A stretch of DNA of 64,000 nucleotides from Flavobacterium sp. 83. Its GTDB lineage: Bacteria; Bacteroidota; Bacteroidia; Flavobacteriales; Flavobacteriaceae. This document shows positions 31,036 to 38,134 of this stretch, one piece after another. The first letter of the stretch is position 1. Each line of letters starts with the position of its first letter. Location: the NCBI RefSeq assembly GCF_000744835.1, contig NZ_JQMS01000001.1, positions 2,790,001-2,854,000 of the forward strand, written 5' to 3'. A program made the position numbers and the translations under genes. Under the pieces are notes generated by a model. That model was not told where the DNA came from. It saw only the letters and a program-made list of their open reading frames with translations, and did no database searches.

Positions 31036-31572
31036 ATGGGTTCTTTTTTTTTGCATTTGCAAAATTTTACTGTTGTTTCTTATATCACTTTTGTTACCGT
31101 TTTGTTGAGCTTCATTATAGAAGCTAAGTCAAATTCGCCATACAAATCACTTTTGTTTTCTAACATAGCCTTTGGAATATATAATTTTACCTTATTGACT
31201 GGCTCAGAAATAGATTTTCCAATATATTTTATTCTTTTCAGTTTTTTGGTCTGTTCTTGGTTCTTTATTTTAAAGAATATTGAAGAGGAGGAAGACGAGG
31301 ATAGAGGTTTTTTGAGAAATAATCACAACAGCAATATTGTTGGTTTTAATGACAGTAATGCAATTCCATCATTTAAAAAAGTGCATTTGACCAGTTTTAT
31401 AAATGTTATAAGCAATCAATTATCAAAAATATTAGAAAATAAATTGATGTTGTTTGTGATTCATTTATTTGAAAATGATGTCATTCATTACAAACACCCC
31501 CAACGAAAGTTGATACACGCGTTTACTTATCTAATTTTGATTTCCATACTAGTTTCGTTTTTTCTTGTATAG
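31036..31572 (+). CDS. Unrecognised membrane protein, 178 residues
   Basis: I do not recognise the family. Hydrophobic segments lie at about 13-29, 40-56 and 61-80, then an acidic run (EEEEDEDRG) and a hydrophilic cytoplasmic-like loop of about 75 residues. A final helix (about 163-178) runs to the very C-terminus. The penultimate stretch VIHYKHPQRKLIHAFTYL is basic. There are no catalytic-looking motifs. The ATG at 31036 is preceded by the motif at 31000 and the repeat array. It lies between the two-component pair and the IRG-like GTPase on the same strand, but 245 and 454 bases away from them, so not a tight operon. Confidence 0.7.
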   Translation: MGSFFLHLQNFTVVSYITFVTVLLSFIIEAKSNSPYKSLLFSNIAFGIYNFTLLTGSEIDFPIYFILFSFLVCSWFFILKNIEEEEDEDRGFLRNNHNSNIVGFNDSNAIPSFKKVHLTSFINVISNQLSKILENKLMLFVIHLFENDVIHYKHPQRKLIHAFTYLILISILVSFFLV

Positions 31573-32026
31573 AAATATATTTTTTTGGAGTTTGGATTCA
31601 ATGTGTTTCTATACGAGTAAGTACTATTTATTCCTCAAAAAGATACTTTCATAGCTATAAAAGTCTCTTTTATAAGATGACTAATTGAAAAAGAAAAGGA
31701 AATCTATTTTTGAAAAAAAGTATAATTAACTAACCAAAAATTATAATATGTGTCAAATTTTATTGTGAATACTGAGGTACTAAAAGTTCTAGCATTTCGG
31801 GTTTAACCGAAAGGTCCTATTTGTGTCAACCACAGGCGCCGATACAAATATCAAATTATCAAAAATAGTTCATAATTCCTTTGAATCTAATTTATGGTAT
31901 GAACAAATTGAGAATAGTTAACATTTTTGTGAAAAAATGAATTAAAAAACTTGACAGTTTATAATATTCTTTTGGTGAAATAATAGACAAATAAAAATTT
32001 ATATAATAACTAAATAAAATAAAACA
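31573..32026. other. 454-bp gene-free stretch with repeats, two hairpins and a shared motif
   Basis: No credible gene. It contains agatac-like repeats at about 31637-31680 related to the array at 30871. A hairpin tttcgg / ccgaaa lies at 31795-31812, and a second, atttgtgtc / gatacaaat, at 31819-31849 with the GC-rich loop aaccacaggcgcc. The 17-bp motif shared with the membrane-protein gene is at 31951-31967. A small RNA or a long structured leader of the GTPase gene is possible. Confidence 0.5.
31951..31967 (+). promoter_or_regulatory. Shared upstream motif, copy 2
   Basis: TTGACAGTTTATAATAT, 59 bases before the GTPase start and identical at 16 of 17 positions to the motif at 31000. This suggests that the two genes answer to the same factor. 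Confidence 0.5.
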
Positions 32027-33142
32027 ATGGAAACAGTATTTGCAAATCAAGGAATATCAACATTTATTGAAACTTTAAAAAAAGAATATGCTGCTATAAA
32101 AAATGCAACAGTAAATATTGCAATTTCTGGACAAAGTGGTGCGGGTAAATCATCATTAATCAACGCAATTGTAGGGAGAAAAGTAGCGGAAGTTGGAATA
32201 ACGGAAACTACTTTAGATATAAAAAAATATACTAGTAATGGAATTCATTTTTCTGATTTACCAGGATGTGGTACTGAAAAATTTCCAGTTAAAACATATC
32301 TAGAGCATTGTAATTTAGAGAATTTTGATGCTGTAATTGTTGTAACTGCAAATCGTTTTTATGAGAATGATATTTGGTTAATAAAAGAAATGATTAAAAT
32401 TGGAAGACCCGTTTATGTTGTTCGTACAAAAATAGATGAATCTATCGCAAACGGAAAGCATGACGCTAACTTGAGCGAATATGAAGTCTTTGAAAAAGTG
32501 AAAAATGATATTAAAAGTAATGTTGGAAATATTCAAATTAAAGGAATCTATTTGACTTCATCGAGAGAGCCTTTAAAAATGGATTTGTCAAAATTATTAA
32601 TCGATATTGAACAAAATTTAACTGGAATCAAAAAACAACGTTTTATAGCGGATGTTGCACCTTTGAATGAAAAAATTTTAGCGGAAAAAAATGCTATCGC
32701 AAAAAAGGCTGTCTCTTATGGAGCTTATACAGCTGCTGCAAATGGAATCAATCCAATTCCTGGTTTAGATATAAGTTTAGATATTGCAATTTTAATAACA
32801 ATGTCTAAATCGATTCAAAATATTTATGGATTAGACGAAAAGAGCATTGATGAATTATCAAAAAGAATGGGTAATAATGCAAATTTTACTGTGCTTAAAG
32901 CAAAAGCAGGGCAATATGCTACTAAATTTATTGCTAAAGAAGGAATAATAATATTATTGAAAAGATTATCTGTAAATATAGGTTCTAAAGAAGTTTTAAA
33001 ATACATTCCTTTTGTTGGACAAATTGCAGCAGCAGGTATTGGATACAAAATGACAGATAGTTTTGGTTCGGATTTAATAGATGAGTCAGAATCTTTAGTA
33101 CGTGAAATATTAATCAAAAGCGAAGCTGAAATTATGCGTTAA
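32027..33142 (+). CDS. Bacterial IRG-like (interferon-inducible type) GTPase
   Basis: A 371-residue GTPase whose G domain follows the vertebrate immunity-related GTPases closely. It has P-loop GQSGAGKSS (G35-S43), DLPGCGT (from D77) followed by KFPVKTYLEHC and NFDAVIVVTANRFYENDIW, and the base-recognition motif RTKID (R133-D137). The FP-x-x-TYLE and RF-x-x-ND signatures are those of the IRG family. The C-terminal half (about 220-371) is helical and Ala/Gly-rich (YGAYTAAANGINPIPGLD, FVGQIAAAGIGY), suggesting membrane association. No signal peptide. Bacterial members have no established function; dynamin-like remodelling or defence roles are speculative. Confidence 0.85.
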   Translation: METVFANQGISTFIETLKKEYAAIKNATVNIAISGQSGAGKSSLINAIVGRKVAEVGITETTLDIKKYTSNGIHFSDLPGCGTEKFPVKTYLEHCNLENFDAVIVVTANRFYENDIWLIKEMIKIGRPVYVVRTKIDESIANGKHDANLSEYEVFEKVKNDIKSNVGNIQIKGIYLTSSREPLKMDLSKLLIDIEQNLTGIKKQRFIADVAPLNEKILAEKNAIAKKAVSYGAYTAAANGINPIPGLDISLDIAILITMSKSIQNIYGLDEKSIDELSKRMGNNANFTVLKAKAGQYATKFIAKEGIIILLKRLSVNIGSKEVLKYIPFVGQIAAAGIGYKMTDSFGSDLIDESESLVREILIKSEAEIMR

Positions 33143-33211
33143 ATAACGACATATTTCATTTTTTTTAAGCTATAAATTATTTCAGAGTCCAATTAATCAA
33201 ATCGAATTTGA

Positions 33212-33868
33212 TTAAATGGGCTCTTTTTTGAAAACAGTATTGAAATACTCACAAACCCCATTAATCGGACACTCCTCACATTTAGGTCTTGGTCGGCAAA
33301 TTTCTCTTCCCAAAAATGAAATAGCCATTCCAATTTCGCCCCAAATTTCTCTTGGTAGCACTTGCATGAGTTGTTTTTCGGCTTTAATGCCGTCCTTGGT
33401 TTCCGTGATTAAACCTATTCTTGGTGCAACGCGTATTACGTGCAAATCGGCAATTATACCTTCAGCAGGAACTTTAGCTTCTCGCATGATGACATTAGCT
33501 GATTTTCGTCCGATTCCCTTTAGGGCTACTAAACCGTCCATAGTTAGCGGAATGTTTTTGTCTTTTTGGATGGTTTGCGCGATTTCCAGCAACCAGTTAG
33601 CTTTCGTACTAAAGTTTCTGACACTTGAGATCTGGTGGAATAATGCGTCTCCATTTGACACCGCCAAACTTTCCATATTGGGATAAGCTTCAAATAAAGC
33701 TGGAGCAATTTTATTGATATGAGCATCTGAATCCTGCGCTGAAAGTAGCACCATAACCAATAATTGATATAAATTATGGTAGTCCAACGGATGTTTATTT
33801 CCTTTGTATTTTGTCAGGATAGGTTCTAATTTTATAGCCCAATTATCAGAATTTCCAAATAAATCCAT
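33212..33868 (-). CDS. Endonuclease III-like DNA glycosylase
   Basis: Helix-hairpin-helix base-excision repair enzyme, 218 residues. The hairpin LKGIGRKSANVIM includes the catalytic lysine, and the catalytic aspartate lies in ADLHVIRVAPRIGL, equivalent to VDTH in E. coli Nth. A C-terminal iron-sulfur motif has four cysteines, but the spacing is C-x5-C-x2-C-x5-C rather than the classical x6-x2-x5. I use ATG 33868 (MDLFGNSDNW), five bases past the msrB stop, instead of ATG 33889, which overlaps msrB. The Thr of VDTH is Leu here, so it may be an Nth-related paralogue rather than the main Nth. Confidence 0.85.
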   Translation of the reverse strand: MDLFGNSDNWAIKLEPILTKYKGNKHPLDYHNLYQLLVMVLLSAQDSDAHINKIAPALFEAYPNMESLAVSNGDALFHQISSVRNFSTKANWLLEIAQTIQKDKNIPLTMDGLVALKGIGRKSANVIMREAKVPAEGIIADLHVIRVAPRIGLITETKDGIKAEKQLMQVLPREIWGEIGMAISFLGREICRPRPKCEECPINGVCEYFNTVFKKEPI

Positions 33869-33872
33869 AGCA

Positions 33873-34262
33873 TTATTCTTTAAAATCAACAGATAAGGAA
33901 TTTACGCAATACCGTTGCCCGGTTTTAGTAGGACCGTCATCAAATACATGACCAAGGTGACTACCACAATTGGCACAAAGAATTTCAGTACGTTTCATAC
34001 CATGGGTAACATCCGAGATGTATTGTACTTTTCCAGGAATTGATTCATCAAAAGAAGGCCAACCACAATGTGCATCAAATTTAGAATTGCTTTCAAACAA
34101 AGGTTCTCCGCAGGCGCCACAGCAGTAGGTTCCTTTTTCGTAATGCAGGTTATACATTCCAGTGTGTGGATATTCAGTTCCTTTTTGTCGAAGAATTCGG
34201 TAGCGTTCAGCTCCCAATTGTTCTTTCCATTCTTGTTCTGTTTTTTCTAAAGGATATTTCAT
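33873..34262 (-). CDS. msrB: Peptide-methionine (R)-S-oxide reductase MsrB
   Basis: MsrB reduces methionine-R-sulfoxide in damaged proteins. The 129-residue protein has the two zinc-binding CxxC pairs (CGAC and CANC), FDAHCGWPSFD, GSHLGHVF and the catalytic cysteine in RYCVNSLSVDF. No signal peptide, so it acts in the cytoplasm. It lies just upstream of the endonuclease III-like gene in a two-gene operon for oxidative-damage repair. Confidence 0.96.
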   Translation of the reverse strand: MKYPLEKTEQEWKEQLGAERYRILRQKGTEYPHTGMYNLHYEKGTYCCGACGEPLFESNSKFDAHCGWPSFDESIPGKVQYISDVTHGMKRTEILCANCGSHLGHVFDDGPTKTGQRYCVNSLSVDFKE

Positions 34263-34296
34263 GATTTATAGTTTTATGTATAATAGTGTAATACGG

Positions 34297-35163
34297 TTAT
34301 TTATTTTGAATGAATTGAACAGTTTTTTCAATTACTTTAGAGTTTCCTAGTATTTTTCTGTGCCCTAATCCGTCAGTTAAAAGTAACTCTCCATTTTTCA
34401 AGTGTTTATGAATGTTTATTCCTGCTGTCACGGGAACTTCATGATCGTTATTGTCATGGATTACTAAAACGGGTATACTAATTTCCTTTGCAGCCAAAAA
34501 CGCAGAATAAGTATTCATCTCTTCTTTATATTTTCTTTCAAAATGCAAACGCAAGCGAGTGCTTATACTTGGGTTCAATTTTAATTTTGCTACAAAATCA
34601 TCCATGATATCCTGAACAATATCTCCGCTGCCAATAACTACAGCTTTATTTACTTTAAACCCTTTTTTTATTGCATTTAAAATTGACATACCTCCTAAAG
34701 AATGACCAATTACGGCTTCGAAAGGGCCAAATTGATTGTCAATTTCTAAAATAGCAGCAATAAAATCAACCATAATAGTTGTTTTTCCGGGTGATTTTCC
34801 ATGTGCTGGTGCATCAAAACTAATTGTTGAATATCCTACTTTAAGGAATTCATCTGCTATTTTGAATAACTGCGTTCCACGTCCTGACCAACCATGAACC
34901 AATAAAATTTTCTTTTCACTTTCTCCATAATTATATACCATTATCTGTTTTTTAATTGCTGGAATAACAATCAATTTCTGAGTGCTTTTATGGTTCATTT
35001 CCAATTCTCTTTTTGGAACTTTATATTTTATGGGAGTTGTAAATAGTTTGGCAGCAAATAAAGTTATCAATTTTGGCGAAATTAAAGAGATTAATTTACT
35101 CGTTAATAAGATAAACCTAGGAATTTTTAAAGATTGTACATGAATAGAAGTTTTTTTTGTCAT
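34297..35163 (-). CDS. Alpha/beta hydrolase
   Basis: A 288-residue serine hydrolase of the alpha/beta fold. The oxyanion segment is LLVHGWSGRGTQ, the nucleophile elbow is GHSLGGMS, the acid is probably in VIHDNNDHEVP and the histidine in GLGHRKIL. An N-terminal amphipathic or membrane-touching stretch (about 15-45) precedes the fold. The substrate cannot be told; lipase or esterase activity is most likely. It is separated from msrB by 34 bases on the same strand, so cotranscription is possible. Confidence 0.85.
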   Translation of the reverse strand: MTKKTSIHVQSLKIPRFILLTSKLISLISPKLITLFAAKLFTTPIKYKVPKRELEMNHKSTQKLIVIPAIKKQIMVYNYGESEKKILLVHGWSGRGTQLFKIADEFLKVGYSTISFDAPAHGKSPGKTTIMVDFIAAILEIDNQFGPFEAVIGHSLGGMSILNAIKKGFKVNKAVVIGSGDIVQDIMDDFVAKLKLNPSISTRLRLHFERKYKEEMNTYSAFLAAKEISIPVLVIHDNNDHEVPVTAGINIHKHLKNGELLLTDGLGHRKILGNSKVIEKTVQFIQNK

Positions 35164-35365
35164 TTCAATAAATTTTCATGTGTATCATTATGTTATGGTT
35201 TTTTTACTAAATTTAGAAAAACATAAAAGTACTGTTTTTTACAAAAGTTTATATTGAATTAACATAAAAAACAGATTTAATAATACTTGGGAAATGTTAG
35301 AAAATAAAGTAATTCCTAGTTTTAAGTCTTAGTAATAATTAATAAAAAAAAACAAAATTTCATAA

Positions 35366-36787
35366 ATGGAAATATTTCATATCAGTGCAGAGTGTTACCC
35401 CGTAGCAAAAGTAGGTGGTTTAGCTGATGTTGTAGGGGCATTACCAAAATATCAAAATAATGCGGGGCATCTTGTAAGAGTTGTTATACCCTGCTATGAT
35501 TCAAAATTTAGAAACGAAAATGATTTTGAATGTGTGCATTGGGGACATGTGAAATTAGGTAATTTTAATTTTCCGTTTAACGTTCTTAAAGAAAAAACGG
35601 ATAAATTAGGATTTGAATTGTATCTGGTAGAGATTCCAGAATTATTCGACAGAAAGGATGTTTATGGATATCAAGATGATATTGAACGTTTTTTATCTTT
35701 CCAAATAGCAACTTTAGATTGGATCATTGGAAGAAATGAAGTTCCAGATGTTATCAACTGTCATGATCATCATACTGGTTTAGTGCCGTTTATGATGTTA
35801 TATTGCTATAAATATGAAAAACTGAGAAATACGCCATCTATGATTACTATTCATAATGGACTGTACCAAGGGCAATTTGGTTTTGATAAATTATATTATT
35901 TACCTGAATTTGATTTGTCTCATGTTAAAGTTTTAGAATGGGATAATTGTATTAATTCCCTTGCGGTTGGAATTAAATGTGCTTGGGCTGTAACGACAGT
36001 TTCTCCAAATTATCTGAATGAAATCAATTACTCAGCGAATGGTCTAGAGTCCTTATTCAATTTGGTACGATATAAATCTAGAGGGATTTTGAACGGAATT
36101 GATATTGAGGTTTGGGATCCGGCAAAAGATGTGATGTTGGAGAAAAATTATTCCATTAAAAATTTTGAAAAAGGGAAGCAGGAAAATAAAGAAAAATTAT
36201 GTAGCCTCTTTAATTTAGATCCAACAAAACCGCTTTTTAGTTTTATTGGAAGATTATTAGAAGAAAAAGGAGGGGATTTATTACCTCATGCTTCAGCACT
36301 TGCATTATCTGAAAATTATGGAGCAATTAATATTTTAATTTTAGGTTCGGGAAATCCAACAATTGAAAATCAACTGAACAGCTTATTGGATGATTATAAA
36401 GGCAACTACAATACTTTTATTGGATACAATGAAGAATTAGCCCATTTAATTTATGCTGGTTCTGATTTTCTGTTAATGCCTTCCAGAGTGGAACCATGTG
36501 GCTTAAATCAAATGTATTCACTGCGTTACGGAACAATTCCTATTGTAAGAAGAACCGGAGGTTTGAAAGATACTGTTATTGATTTTGGAGATGATGGAAA
36601 TGGAATTTGTCATGATCAGGCTACAGTGGGAGATGTTTGTTATTCTATTCAAAGAGCGGTCGAATTATATGATGATAAAAAACATTTAAATGAAATCCGA
36701 AAAAAAGGAATGAGTACAGACCATTCCTGGGAAAGAGTTTGTCAAGAATATATAGAAATGTACAATTTAATAATTAATAAGAAATGA
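35366..36787 (+). CDS. glgA: Glycogen synthase
   Basis: GT5 glycosyltransferase that extends alpha-1,4-glucan from ADP-glucose. The 473-residue protein begins MEIFHISAECYPVAKVGGLA with the KVGGL ADP-glucose motif, and has TIHNGLYQGQFG, TVSPNYLNEI and FIGRLLEEKG. The C-terminal LMPSRVEPCGLNQMYSLRYG and RRTGGLKDTV complete the signature. Its stop overlaps the glgC start (ATGA at 36784-36787), so the two genes are translationally coupled. It leads a glycogen cluster with glgB and an alpha-glucosidase. Confidence 0.95.
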   Translation: MEIFHISAECYPVAKVGGLADVVGALPKYQNNAGHLVRVVIPCYDSKFRNENDFECVHWGHVKLGNFNFPFNVLKEKTDKLGFELYLVEIPELFDRKDVYGYQDDIERFLSFQIATLDWIIGRNEVPDVINCHDHHTGLVPFMMLYCYKYEKLRNTPSMITIHNGLYQGQFGFDKLYYLPEFDLSHVKVLEWDNCINSLAVGIKCAWAVTTVSPNYLNEINYSANGLESLFNLVRYKSRGILNGIDIEVWDPAKDVMLEKNYSIKNFEKGKQENKEKLCSLFNLDPTKPLFSFIGRLLEEKGGDLLPHASALALSENYGAINILILGSGNPTIENQLNSLLDDYKGNYNTFIGYNEELAHLIYAGSDFLLMPSRVEPCGLNQMYSLRYGTIPIVRRTGGLKDTVIDFGDDGNGICHDQATVGDVCYSIQRAVELYDDKKHLNEIRKKGMSTDHSWERVCQEYIEMYNLIINKK

Positions 36788-38064
36788 AAGCTAAAAAGAA
36801 AAATGTAATTGCGATAATTTTAGGAGGAGGTCAAGGATCCAGATTATTTCCGTTAACAGAAACAAGATCTAAACCAGCAGTGCCAATAGGGGGGAAATAT
36901 AGATTAGTTGATATTCCTATTTCAAATTGTATGAATTCAGATATTTATAGAATGTTTGTTTTGACACAATTCAATTCTGCATCTTTGAATGCTCACATTA
37001 AAAATACCTATAATTTTAGTATTTTTAGCCACGCTTTTGTAGATATTCTTGCTGCGGAACAAACTCCAGATAATCCAACTTGGTTTCAAGGGACTGCAGA
37101 TGCTGTTAGACAATGTATGCCTCACTTTTTAAATCATGATTTTGATTATGCTTTGATACTTTCCGGAGATCAATTATACCAAATGGATTTCAACGAAATG
37201 TTAGAGGAGCATATAAAAAATGAAGCTGATATCACTATAGCGACTTTACCAGTAAATGCAAAAGATGCTCCTGAATTTGGAATATTAAAAACAAATTCAG
37301 AGAGTTGTATCGAGTCCTTTATTGAAAAACCAGCAAAAGAATTATTACCAGATTGGGAATCGGATGTAAGTGAGCAAATGAAAAGTGAAGGGAAACATTA
37401 TTTGGCTTCTATGGGAATCTACATATTCAACAAAAAATTGTTGGTAGATATCATGTCAAATAAAGAGACTAAAGATTTTGGTAAAGAGATTATTCCACAA
37501 GCGGTTGGGCATAAAAAGATATTAAGTTACCAATACGAAGGTTATTGGACTGATATTGGTAATATAGATTCTTTTTTTGAAGCTAATATTGGATTAACGG
37601 AAGACTTACCTAAATTCAATTTATTTGATAATGATAATAAAATATTTACCAGACCAAGATTATTACCACCATCAAAATTTCAAAAAACAACTGTTGATAG
37701 ATCATTAATTTCTGAAGGCTGTATTTTGAATGCCAAAGAAATAAACCATTCTGTAATTGGTATTCGATCTAGGATTGGTGAAGGCACAATAATTCAAAAT
37801 TGTTATGTAATGGGGAATGATTTCTACCAAAATATTGACGATATGAATGAAGATGTTAAAAATAATAAACTATTGATAGGTATTGGAGAAAGATGTTTTA
37901 TTAATAATGCACTTGTAGATAAAAACTGTAGAATAGGTAATGATGTTTATATTAATGGAGGCAGTCATTTAGAAGATTTTTCAAATGAATTGTACGCTAT
38001 TAAAGACGGAATTGTTGTTATTAAAAAAGGTGCTGTTATACCTGACAATTATATCATAAAGTAA
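36784..38064 (+). CDS. glgC: Glucose-1-phosphate adenylyltransferase
   Basis: Makes ADP-glucose, the donor for glycogen synthase and the regulated step of the pathway. The 426-residue protein has the nucleotidyltransferase signature ILGGGQGSRLFPLTETRSKP, WFQGTADAVRQ, SGDQLYQMDF, FIEKP and YWTDIGNIDSFFEAN, followed by a left-handed beta-helix domain (about 300-426). It overlaps glgA by four bases, and glgB follows after 70 bases. Confidence 0.95.
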   Translation: MKAKKKNVIAIILGGGQGSRLFPLTETRSKPAVPIGGKYRLVDIPISNCMNSDIYRMFVLTQFNSASLNAHIKNTYNFSIFSHAFVDILAAEQTPDNPTWFQGTADAVRQCMPHFLNHDFDYALILSGDQLYQMDFNEMLEEHIKNEADITIATLPVNAKDAPEFGILKTNSESCIESFIEKPAKELLPDWESDVSEQMKSEGKHYLASMGIYIFNKKLLVDIMSNKETKDFGKEIIPQAVGHKKILSYQYEGYWTDIGNIDSFFEANIGLTEDLPKFNLFDNDNKIFTRPRLLPPSKFQKTTVDRSLISEGCILNAKEINHSVIGIRSRIGEGTIIQNCYVMGNDFYQNIDDMNEDVKNNKLLIGIGERCFINNALVDKNCRIGNDVYINGGSHLEDFSNELYAIKDGIVVIKKGAVIPDNYIIK

Positions 38065-38134
38065 ATTTACAAACTGTTTTTTCTTTAATTTAATGTTCTA
38101 ATTATTTTTTGTAATTAGAAATACACAATAAAAT

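Noticed and set aside
31793..31921. A 42-codon open stretch (HFGFNRKVLFVSTTGADT and on)
   Set aside because: A stop precedes it directly and no start codon lies at a useful place. It overlaps the two hairpins. I do not recognise the translation.
33869..33889. Upstream ATG of the endonuclease III-like gene
   Set aside because: It overlaps msrB and adds seven residues; ATG 33868 is better placed.
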